A DNA stretch of 64,000 bases, taken from contig NZ_JAUSYD010000001.1 of assembly GCF_030816615.1 (NCBI RefSeq), forward strand, positions 6,594,501-6,658,500. The letters run 5' to 3'. The position numbers and the translations under genes were made by a program. Position 1 is the stretch's first letter, and each line of letters opens with the position of its first letter. This stretch comes from Streptomyces sp. B1I3 (GTDB lineage: Bacteria > Actinomycetota > Actinomycetes > Streptomycetales > Streptomycetaceae). Positions 38,693 to 48,642 of this stretch are shown piece after piece. The notes below the pieces were generated by a model. The model made no database searches and had not been told where the DNA came from. It saw nothing but the letters and a program-made list of their open reading frames with translations.

Positions 38693-38700
<8 letters not shown>
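37543..38700 (+). CDS. carA: Carbamoyl-phosphate synthase small subunit
   Basis: CarA (385 aa) is the glutamine amidotransferase subunit feeding ammonia to CarB for both pyrimidine and arginine synthesis. The N-terminal domain has F-G-E-A-V-F-S-T-G-M-T-G-Y-Q-E-T. The class I amidotransferase domain has F-F-S-N-G-P-G-D-P, the catalytic cysteine in F-G-I-C-F-G-N-Q, and Q-Y-H-P-E-A. ATG 37543 overlaps the previous stop; the first 17 residues are a variable basic tail. The last 8 bases overlap carB. Confidence 0.96.
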
Positions 38701-42001
<3,301 letters not shown>

Positions 42002-42016
42002 CAGCCAGGCCCAGCA

Positions 42017-42042
42017 GGGGGACACCGGAAACGGTGTCCCCC
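42017..42042 (+). terminator. Hairpin between carB and pyrD
   Basis: Perfect 11-bp stem (gggggacaccg / cggtgtccccc) with a GAAA tetraloop, followed by ctcttc, 15 bases after carB and 20 bases before pyrD. It may be a partial terminator or an RNA-stability element, since pyrD and pyrF belong to the same pathway. Confidence 0.65.
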
Positions 42043-42061
42043 TCTTCATGAGGACACCGAG

Positions 42062-43171
42062 ATGTACAAACTCTTCTTCCAGCTGGTCTTCAAGCGGATG
42101 GACCCGGAGCAGGCCCACCACCTGGCCTTCCGGTGGATCCGCCTCGCCGCCCGCACCCCGGTGCTGCGCACCTTCGCCGCCGCCGCGCTCGCGCCCCGCC
42201 ACAAGGAGCTGCGCACCGAGGCGCTCGGCCTGCGGATGCACGGCCCCTTCGGGCTCGCCGCCGGCTTCGACAAGAACGCCGTCGCCATCGACGGCATGTC
42301 CATGCTCGGCTTCGACCACATCGAGATCGGCACCGTCACCGGCGAGCCCCAGCCCGGTAACCCGAAGAAGCGGCTCTTCCGCCTCGTCGCGGACCGGGCG
42401 CTCATCAACCGCATGGGCTTCAACAACGAGGGCTCGGCGGCCGTGGCGGAACGCCTCGCCGCCCGCAAGGCGGTCTTCCGCACGACCGTCGGCGTCAACA
42501 TCGGCAAGACCAAGGCCGTCCCCGAGGACGAGGCCGTGGGGGACTACGTGAAGTCCACCGAGCGGCTCGCCGCCCACGCCGACTACCTCGTGGTGAACGT
42601 CTCCTCGCCGAACACCCCGGGACTGCGCGACCTCCAGGCCACCGAGGCGCTCCGGCCGCTGCTCACCGCGGTGCGCGAGGCCGCCGACCGTACCGTCACG
42701 GACCGGCGGGTCCCGCTGCTCGTCAAGATCGCCCCGGACCTCGCGGACGAGGACGTCGACGCGGTGGCCGACCTCGCCGTGGAACTCGGCCTGGACGGCA
42801 TCATCGCCACCAACACCACGATCGCCCGCGACGGCCTCGGCCTGAAGTCCTCGGCGTCCCTGGTCAAGGAGACCGGTGGCCTCTCCGGCGCACCCCTCAA
42901 GGAGCGCTCCCTGGAGGTGCTGAGCCGCCTGTACGCCCGCGTGGGGACCCGGATCACCCTGGTGGGCGTCGGGGGCGTCGAGAACGCCGAGGACGCCTGG
43001 CAGCGCATCCTGGCCGGTGCCACGCTCGTCCAGGGCTACAGCGCCTTCATCTACGAGGGCCCGTTCTACGCCCGCGCGATCCACAAGGGGCTGGCCGCCC
43101 GCCTGGCCGCCTCCCCGTACGCCACCCTCGCCGAGGCCGTCGGCGCCGAGACACGGAAGGCCACGCAGTGA
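42062..43171 (+). CDS. pyrD: Dihydroorotate dehydrogenase (quinone), class 2
   Basis: PyrD (369 aa), the membrane-associated class 2 enzyme passing electrons to quinone. The N-terminal amphipathic helices (1 to about 40: M-Y-K-L-F-F-Q-L-V-F) are the membrane-binding part. The FMN barrel shows G-L-A-A-G-F-D-K-N, the N-R-M-G-F-N-N segment, and N-V-S-S-P-N-T-P-G-L-R near residue 179, whose serine is the catalytic base type of class 2. ATG 42062 follows GAGGA. The stop overlaps pyrF. Confidence 0.96.
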   Translation: MYKLFFQLVFKRMDPEQAHHLAFRWIRLAARTPVLRTFAAAALAPRHKELRTEALGLRMHGPFGLAAGFDKNAVAIDGMSMLGFDHIEIGTVTGEPQPGNPKKRLFRLVADRALINRMGFNNEGSAAVAERLAARKAVFRTTVGVNIGKTKAVPEDEAVGDYVKSTERLAAHADYLVVNVSSPNTPGLRDLQATEALRPLLTAVREAADRTVTDRRVPLLVKIAPDLADEDVDAVADLAVELGLDGIIATNTTIARDGLGLKSSASLVKETGGLSGAPLKERSLEVLSRLYARVGTRITLVGVGGVENAEDAWQRILAGATLVQGYSAFIYEGPFYARAIHKGLAARLAASPYATLAEAVGAETRKATQ

Positions 43172-44007
43172 CCCCTGAGCCCTTCGGCGCCCGCCTGCGC
43201 CACGCCATGGACACCCGCGGACCGCTCTGCGTCGGCATCGACCCGCACGCCTCGCTGCTCACCTCCTGGGGCCTGGACGACGACATCGCAGGCCTGGAGC
43301 GCTTCACGCGCACGGTCGTCGAGGCGCTGGCCGACCGGGTCGCCGTCCTCAAGCCGCAGTCGGCCTTCTTCGAGCGGTTCGGCTCGCGTGGCATCGCCGT
43401 CCTGGAGAAGGCCGTCGAGGAGGCCCGCGCGGCCGGGGCGCTGGTCCTCATGGACGCCAAGCGCGGAGACATCGGCTCCACCATGGGCGCGTACGCCGCC
43501 ACGTACCTCGACAAGGACTCACCGCTGTTCTCCGACGCGGTCACCGTCTCGCCCTACCTCGGCTTCGGCTCGCTGCGTCCCGCGCTCGACGCGGCCGCGG
43601 TCTCCGGCTCCGGGGTCTTCGTGCTCGCCCTCACCTCCAACCCGGAGGGCGCCGAGGTGCAGCGCGCCACGGCCGCCGACGGGCGCTCGCTGGCCCAGCT
43701 CATGCTCGACCACATGGCCGCCGAGAACGCGGGGGCCACGCCGCTCGGCTCCGTCGGCGCGGTGGTCGGGGCCACGCTCGGGGACGCGGGAGTGGATCTG
43801 GCGGTCAACGGCCCGCTGCTCGCTCCGGGCATCGGCGCCCAGGGGGCGACCCCGGCGGACCTGCCGGGCGTGTTCGGGGCCTCGGTGCGCAACGTCGTGC
43901 CGAGCGTGAGCCGGGGTGTCCTGCGTCACGGACCGGACGTTTCCGGGCTGCGCGAAGCCGCCGGGCGGCTCGCGGAAGAGGTCCGCGAGGCCGTCTCGGA
44001 AAGCTGA
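43168..44007 (+). CDS. pyrF: Orotidine 5'-phosphate decarboxylase, type 2
   Basis: PyrF (279 aa) decarboxylates OMP to UMP. It belongs to the longer type 2 group of actinobacteria. The start C-V-G-I-D-P-H and the catalytic M-D-A-K-R-G-D-I-G (lysine at residue 98) are intact, and P-G-I-G-A-Q-G-A is the phosphate-binding segment. GTG 43168 overlaps the pyrD stop. It is the last pyrimidine gene in the operon; a terminator follows. Confidence 0.96.
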   Translation: MTPEPFGARLRHAMDTRGPLCVGIDPHASLLTSWGLDDDIAGLERFTRTVVEALADRVAVLKPQSAFFERFGSRGIAVLEKAVEEARAAGALVLMDAKRGDIGSTMGAYAATYLDKDSPLFSDAVTVSPYLGFGSLRPALDAAAVSGSGVFVLALTSNPEGAEVQRATAADGRSLAQLMLDHMAAENAGATPLGSVGAVVGATLGDAGVDLAVNGPLLAPGIGAQGATPADLPGVFGASVRNVVPSVSRGVLRHGPDVSGLREAAGRLAEEVREAVSES

Positions 44008-44071
44008 CCATGCCACGTAACAGCGTGTTGACGGAATCCTGACCAAAAAACCGGGTTGTTTTGACTGGAAT

Positions 44072-44099
44072 GTCCTGGTCGGCTCAGGCTGACCAGGAC
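44072..44099 (+). terminator. Terminator after pyrF
   Basis: A 9-bp stem (gtcctggtc / gaccaggac) with a 10-base loop is followed by TTTTCG, so it resembles a classical intrinsic terminator. It lies 65 bases after the pyrF stop. Confidence 0.75.
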
Positions 44100-44115
44100 T
44101 TTTCGTCTGTTCTCG

Positions 44116-44144
44116 CTGACTCAGGCGGCCTTGGCCGCTAGTCT
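44116..44144 (+). promoter_or_regulatory. Candidate promoter for ihf
   Basis: CTGACT (44116-44121), a 17-base spacer and TAGTCT (44139-44144) match the Streptomyces vegetative promoter well, about 100 bases before the ihf start. Confidence 0.55.
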
Positions 44145-44155
44145 CCGTCGAGGGC

Positions 44156-44178
44156 CAACGGATACACGTTGTCCGTTG
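44156..44178. repeat. Inverted repeat in the ihf leader
   Basis: 7-base arms caacgga / tccgttg separated by nine bases lie just downstream of the predicted -10. They could be a repressor site or a leader hairpin. Confidence 0.4.
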
Positions 44179-44251
44179 CTCACCAGGTGTGGAGCCACCA
44201 GGTTCCCCACCGGTCCGTATCCGACAGATCGACATCCGAGGTGACGTAGGC

Positions 44252-44575
44252 GTGGCTCTTCCGCCCCTTACCCCTGAACAGCGCGCAGCCGCGCTCGAAA
44301 AGGCCGCCGCGGCTCGCCGGGAGCGGGCCGAGGTCAAGAATCGACTCAAGCACTCCGGCGCCTCCCTCCATGAGGTCATCAAGCAGGGCCAGGAGAACGA
44401 CGTCATCGGCAAGATGAAGGTCTCCGCCCTTCTCGAGTCCCTGCCGGGCGTGGGCAAGGTCCGCGCCAAGCAGATCATGGAACGGCTCGGCATCTCCGAG
44501 AGCCGCCGGGTCCGGGGTCTCGGCTCCAACCAGATCGCATCCCTGGAGCGTGAGTTCGGCGGCAGCGCCGCCTGA
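44252..44575 (+). CDS. ihf: Streptomycete integration host factor (sIHF)
   Basis: A 107-residue nucleoid protein of the actinobacterial IHF type, unrelated to the HU-like E. coli IHF. A long N-terminal helix (P-P-L-T-P-E-Q-R-A-A-A-L-E-K) leads to a helix-two-turn-helix core with L-P-G-V-G-K-V-R-A-K near residue 64 and a C-terminal segment R-R-V-R-G-L-G-S-N-Q. It binds DNA non-specifically, shapes topology and affects sporulation and antibiotic production. GTG 44252 has GAGGTGA upstream; the open frame to 44189 lacks homology. Confidence 0.96.
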   Translation: MALPPLTPEQRAAALEKAAAARRERAEVKNRLKHSGASLHEVIKQGQENDVIGKMKVSALLESLPGVGKVRAKQIMERLGISESRRVRGLGSNQIASLEREFGGSAA

Positions 44576-44576
44576 C

Positions 44577-44598
44577 GTTCTCAGGCACCCCTGAGAAC
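44577..44598 (+). terminator. Terminator after ihf, overlapping the gmk promoter region
   Basis: Perfect 9-bp inverted repeat (gttctcagg / cctgagaac) with a CACC loop, starting two bases after the ihf stop and ending 15 bases before the gmk start. Confidence 0.65.
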
Positions 44599-44601
44599 CT
44601 G

Positions 44602-44607
44602 GATAAT
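44602..44607 (+). promoter_or_regulatory. -10 element for leaderless gmk
   Basis: GATAAT ends six bases before ATG 44614 and no ribosome site is present, so a leaderless gmk transcript is likely. The -35 position falls in the ihf terminator stem. Confidence 0.45.
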
Positions 44608-44613
44608 CGCCCC

Positions 44614-45231
44614 ATGGCTGCAACATCCCGGGGGACGTCCCCCGTACCCCCGGACGTACGTCCGCGGCTGACCGTGCTCTCCGGCCCCTCCGGGGTCGGC
44701 AAGAGCACGGTCGTCGCTCATATGCGCAAGGTTCACCCCGAGGTCTGGCTCTCGGTGTCGGCCACGACCCGCAGGCCGCGCCCCGGCGAACGCAACGGTG
44801 TCCACTACTTCTTCGTGGACGACGAGGAGTTCGACAAGCTGATCGCCAACGGCGAGCTGCTGGAGTGGGCGGAGTTCGCGGGCAACCGGTACGGCACGCC
44901 GCGCCGGGCCGTGCTCGACCGCCTGGAGGCGGGCGAGCCGGTGCTGCTGGAGATCGATCTGCAGGGCGCCCGGCTGGTCCGCCAGTCGATGCCCGAGGCG
45001 CAGCTGGTCTTCCTGGCGCCGCCCAGCTGGGACGAACTCGTGCGCCGGCTCACCGGCCGCGGGACGGAGTCGGCGGAGGTGATCGAGCGCAGGCTCACCG
45101 CGGCGAAGACCGAACTGGCCGCCGAGGCGGAGTTCGACACGACGCTGGTCAACACCTCCGTCGAGGACGTCGCCCGCGAGCTGCTAACGTTGATGCTGCA
45201 GGCTTCCGGCCTCCACGGCACCGACGACTGA
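44614..45231 (+). CDS. gmk: Guanylate kinase
   Basis: Gmk (205 aa) phosphorylates GMP to GDP. After a variable 18-residue tail comes the P-loop L-S-G-P-S-G-V-G-K-S-T (about 22-32), then S-A-T-T-R-R-P-R-P-G-E and the GMP-binding Y-G-T-P. Length and motifs are complete. It lies between ihf and rpoZ, an order conserved in actinobacteria. Initiation is probably leaderless. Confidence 0.95.
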   Translation: MAATSRGTSPVPPDVRPRLTVLSGPSGVGKSTVVAHMRKVHPEVWLSVSATTRRPRPGERNGVHYFFVDDEEFDKLIANGELLEWAEFAGNRYGTPRRAVLDRLEAGEPVLLEIDLQGARLVRQSMPEAQLVFLAPPSWDELVRRLTGRGTESAEVIERRLTAAKTELAAEAEFDTTLVNTSVEDVARELLTLMLQASGLHGTDD

Positions 45232-45334
45232 CCCACCGACTCCGGTCGGCGGCATGGCCGACGGCATGGTCGACGGCACAATCAGCGCGATCAGCAGCCA
45301 TGGACGCAGAACAGCACCACTGCGGAACCAGCAC

Positions 45335-45354
45335 GATCAAAGATCTCTTTGATC
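45335..45354. repeat. AT-rich palindrome in the rpoZ leader
   Basis: 9-base arms GATCAAAGA / TCTTTGATC around TC, 24 bases before the rpoZ start. It is unusually AT-rich for this chromosome and could be a protein-binding site or an mRNA hairpin. Confidence 0.5.
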
Positions 45355-45378
45355 TCTATCCCCTTCGGAAGGCAGAGA

Positions 45379-45651
45379 GTGTCCTCTTCCATCACCACGC
45401 CCGAGGGCATCATCAACCCGCCGATTGATGAGCTCCTCGAGGCCACCGACTCGAAGTACAGCCTTGTGATCTACGCCGCCAAGCGCGCGCGCCAGATCAA
45501 CGCGTACTACTCGCAGCTCGGTGAAGGCCTCCTCGAGTACGTCGGTCCGCTCGTCGACACGCACGTGCACGAGAAGCCGCTCTCGATCGCGCTCCGCGAG
45601 ATCAACGCGGGCCTGCTGACCTCCGAGGCCATCGAGGGCCCCGCGCAGTAA
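45379..45651 (+). CDS. rpoZ: RNA polymerase omega subunit
   Basis: Omega (90 aa) stabilises the beta-prime subunit. It contains I-I-N-P-P-I-D-E-L-L near residue 11, Y-S-L-V-I-Y-A-A-K-R-A-R-Q-I-N near residue 27 and the C-terminal half typical of actinobacterial omega (Y-V-G-P-L-V-D-T). GTG 45379 with GGAAGG upstream gives the expected length; ten upstream codons are open but unlike the family. A long terminator follows. Confidence 0.95.
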   Translation: MSSSITTPEGIINPPIDELLEATDSKYSLVIYAAKRARQINAYYSQLGEGLLEYVGPLVDTHVHEKPLSIALREINAGLLTSEAIEGPAQ

Positions 45652-45668
45652 GCAGGAGAACGCACCTT

Positions 45669-45708
45669 CACCACAGGCCCGGCGGTCGACACCGCCGGGC
45701 CTGTGGTG
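45669..45708 (+). terminator. Terminator after rpoZ
   Basis: Perfect 18-bp stem (caccacaggcccggcggt and its complement) with a CGAC loop, 18 bases after the stop. Confidence 0.87.
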
Positions 45709-45823
45709 TGCCGGGCCACCCGGGCCCCCGGAGGCCGTCCGGTGCGGTGAGGCAGCATGGAGTGCGTACGTCATGAGGCTGTACGGGGCCGAGTGCGCAG
45801 AGACACGAGTGCGGGGAGATGCA

Positions 45824-47026
45824 GTGGACAAGCCGAAGGTCGTCCTGGGGGTCAGCGGAGGCATCGCCGCCTACAAGGCGTGCGAGCTGCTGCGCCGGCT
45901 GACCGAGTCGGGCCACGACGTGCGGGTCGTCCCGACCGACGCGTCGCTGAACTTCGTCGGGGCGGCCACCTGGTCGGCGCTCTCCGGCAACCCCGTCTCG
46001 ACCGAGGTCTGGGAGAGCGTCCACGAGGTGCCGCACGTACGGATCGGCCAGGCGGCCGACCTCGTCGTGGTCGCCCCGGCCACCGCGGACATGCTCGCCA
46101 AGGCCGCCCACGGGCTCGCCGACGACCTCCTGACCAATACCCTCCTCACCGCCCGCTGTCCGGTCGTCTTCGCGCCGGCGATGCACACCGAGATGTGGGA
46201 GCACCCCGCCACCCAGGAGAACGTCGCCACACTGCGCCGCCGCGGCGCCGTGGTCATCGAGCCCGCCGTCGGCCGGCTCACCGGGGTGGACACGGGCAAG
46301 GGGCGGCTCCCGGACCCCGGGGAGATCTTCGAGGTCTGCCGCCGCGTGCTGGCGCGCGGGCCCGTCGCCCCCGACCTCGTGGGCCGCCACGTGGTGATCA
46401 GTGCGGGCGGTACCCGCGAGCCGCTCGACCCAGTCCGCTACCTGGGCAACCGCTCCTCCGGCAAGCAGGGATACGCGCTGGCCCGCACCGCCGTCGCCCG
46501 CGGCGCCCGGGTCACGCTGATCGAGGCGAACACGCAACTGCCCGACCCGGCCGGTGCAGACGTCCTGCGCGTCGGCACCGCCGTGCAGCTGCGCGAGGCC
46601 GTGCTGAAGGCAGCGGCGGATGCCGACGTGGTGGTGATGGCGGCGGCCGTCGCCGACTTCCGTCCCGCCGACTACGTCACGGGGAAGATCAAGAAGAAGG
46701 ACGGCCAGGAGCCGGCGCCCCTGACGCTGGTGCGCAACCCCGACATCCTCGCCGAGGTCGCCGCGGACCGGGCACGCCCCGGGCAGCTCGTCGTCGGCTT
46801 CGCCGCCGAGACCGACGACGTCCTCGCCAACGGCCGGCAGAAGCTGCGCCGCAAGGCGTGCGATCTCCTCGTCGTCAACGAGGTCGGTGAACGCAAGACC
46901 TTCGGCTCGGAGGAGAACGAAGCCGTCGTGCTCGGGGCCGACGGCAGCGAGACCGCTGTGCCGTTCGGGCCCAAGGAAGTGCTCGCCGACATGGTTTGGG
47001 ACCTTGTGGCGGCACGATTCGGCTAG
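45824..47026 (+). CDS. coaBC: Phosphopantothenoylcysteine decarboxylase / synthase
   Basis: Bifunctional CoaBC (400 aa) for coenzyme A synthesis. The flavin-dependent CoaC half (1 to about 185) has V-S-G-G-I-A-A-Y-K near residue 9, A-P-A-T-A-D-M-L-A-K and the substrate segment A-P-A-M-H-T-E-M-W. The CTP-dependent CoaB half (about 190-400) has I-S-A-G-G-T-R-E-P, N-R-S-S-G-K-Q-G and A-A-V-A-D-F-R-P. GTG 45824 with GGGGAG upstream is chosen; 17 codons upstream are open but lack similarity. Confidence 0.94.
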   Translation: MDKPKVVLGVSGGIAAYKACELLRRLTESGHDVRVVPTDASLNFVGAATWSALSGNPVSTEVWESVHEVPHVRIGQAADLVVVAPATADMLAKAAHGLADDLLTNTLLTARCPVVFAPAMHTEMWEHPATQENVATLRRRGAVVIEPAVGRLTGVDTGKGRLPDPGEIFEVCRRVLARGPVAPDLVGRHVVISAGGTREPLDPVRYLGNRSSGKQGYALARTAVARGARVTLIEANTQLPDPAGADVLRVGTAVQLREAVLKAAADADVVVMAAAVADFRPADYVTGKIKKKDGQEPAPLTLVRNPDILAEVAADRARPGQLVVGFAAETDDVLANGRQKLRRKACDLLVVNEVGERKTFGSEENEAVVLGADGSETAVPFGPKEVLADMVWDLVAARFG

Positions 47027-47267
47027 ATTGCGTAATTACCGCTCCGGCGGGAAGGAAACGCGACGTGAACGGCCCCGTCACCCGCTCCTGAGGAGGGATT
47101 GTCGTACCGCAGTCAACCGTGCCGCAGGTCACAGACCTCCCAAGGGGCGAGACGCGTGGCCCGACCGCCGGATGCGACCGATAAACTGGTCGACGGAATG
47201 TGCCGGGCGCAGCTCCCGGAAGTCCACCCATGATCAGCCAGCAGCCGCTGCAACCCCAGGGAGCGAT

Positions 47268-48488
47268 GTGTCCCGCCGTCTCTTCACCTCGGAGTCTGTC
47301 ACCGAGGGTCACCCCGACAAGATCGCTGACCAGATCAGCGACACGATCCTCGACGCGCTCCTGCGTGAGGACCCTTCCTCGCGCGTCGCCGTCGAGACCC
47401 TGATCACCACCGGTCTGGTACATGTCGCGGGTGAGGTCACGACCAAGGCCTACGCCGACATCCCCAACCTCGTGCGCAACAAGGTGCTGGAGATCGGCTA
47501 CGACTCGTCCAAGAAGGGCTTCGACGGAGCCTCCTGCGGCGTTTCGGTCTCCATCGGCTCGCAGTCCCCGGACATCGCCCAGGGCGTCGACACGGCGTAC
47601 GAGAAGCGGGTCGAGGGTGCCACCCGTGGTGAGGAGGACGAGCTCGACAAGCAGGGCGCCGGCGACCAGGGGCTGATGTTCGGCTACGCCTGCGACGAGA
47701 CGCCCGAGCTCATGCCGCTCCCGATCCACCTGGCGCACCGGCTGTCGCGCCGGCTCTCCGAGGTCCGCAAGAACGGCACCATCCCGTACCTGCGCCCCGA
47801 CGGCAAGACCCAGGTCACCATCGAGTACGACGGCGACAAGGCCGTCCGCCTCGACACGGTCGTCGTCTCCTCGCAGCACGCCTCCGACATCGACCTGGAC
47901 TCGCTGCTCGCCCCCGACATCCGTGAGTTCGTCGTCGAGCACGTCCTGAACCAGCTCATCGAGGACGGCATCAAGCTCGACACCGAGGGTTACCGCCTCC
48001 TGGTCAACCCGACGGGCCGCTTCGAGATCGGTGGCCCCATGGGTGACGCCGGCCTCACCGGCCGCAAGATCATCATCGACACGTACGGCGGCATGGCCCG
48101 TCACGGCGGCGGCGCCTTCTCCGGCAAGGACCCGTCCAAGGTCGACCGCTCGGCCGCGTACGCGATGCGCTGGGTGGCCAAGAACGTCGTCGCGGCCGGT
48201 CTCGCGGCCCGCTGCGAGGTCCAGGTCGCCTACGCGATCGGCAAGGCCGAGCCCGTGGGCCTGTTCGTCGAGACCTTCGGCACGGCCACGGTCGAGACGG
48301 AGAAGATCGAGCACGCCATCGGCGAGGTCTTCGACCTCCGCCCGGCCGCGATCATCCGCGACCTCGACCTGCTCCGCCCGATCTACGCCCAGACCGCGGC
48401 GTACGGGCACTTCGGCCGTGAGCTCCCCGACTTCACCTGGGAGCGCACCGACCGCGTGGACGCGCTGCGCAGCGCCGCAGGCATCTAG
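47268..48488 (+). CDS. metK: S-adenosylmethionine synthetase
   Basis: MetK (406 aa) forms SAM from methionine and ATP. It begins F-T-S-E-S-V-T-E-G-H-P-D-K, and has the G-A-G-D-Q-G-L-M-F-G-Y-A motif near residue 125 and the P-loop-like G-G-G-A-F-S-G-K-D near residue 280. GTG 47268 follows AGGGAG. The 241-base gap upstream holds a TAAACT -10-like element (47182-47187); I do not see a SAM riboswitch there. A long hairpin follows the stop. Confidence 0.97.
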   Translation: MSRRLFTSESVTEGHPDKIADQISDTILDALLREDPSSRVAVETLITTGLVHVAGEVTTKAYADIPNLVRNKVLEIGYDSSKKGFDGASCGVSVSIGSQSPDIAQGVDTAYEKRVEGATRGEEDELDKQGAGDQGLMFGYACDETPELMPLPIHLAHRLSRRLSEVRKNGTIPYLRPDGKTQVTIEYDGDKAVRLDTVVVSSQHASDIDLDSLLAPDIREFVVEHVLNQLIEDGIKLDTEGYRLLVNPTGRFEIGGPMGDAGLTGRKIIIDTYGGMARHGGGAFSGKDPSKVDRSAAYAMRWVAKNVVAAGLAARCEVQVAYAIGKAEPVGLFVETFGTATVETEKIEHAIGEVFDLRPAAIIRDLDLLRPIYAQTAAYGHFGRELPDFTWERTDRVDALRSAAGI

Positions 48489-48517
48489 AGCGCGCCGGTC
48501 CCCGAGACCGCCGCTCC

Positions 48518-48559
48518 TGCCGGGGCCCGGACACCGCACGAGGTGTCCGGGCCCCGGCA
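48518..48559 (+). terminator. Terminator after metK
   Basis: Perfect 18-bp stem (tgccggggcccggacacc and its complement) with a 6-base loop. Confidence 0.87.
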
Positions 48560-48642
48560 CGTGCGGGCCGCGGGCCGCGGCGGCAGCCGCGTGCGGGAGC
48601 CGTCCGGCTCCGCTGTCGGTGGCGTCTGGTAGGTATGAGGCT

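Noticed and set aside
47027..47267. Possible SAM riboswitch before metK
   Set aside because: I looked for the SAM-I, SAM-II and SAM-IV core sequences and conserved stems and could not find them. The region also lacks a terminator or sequestered ribosome site.
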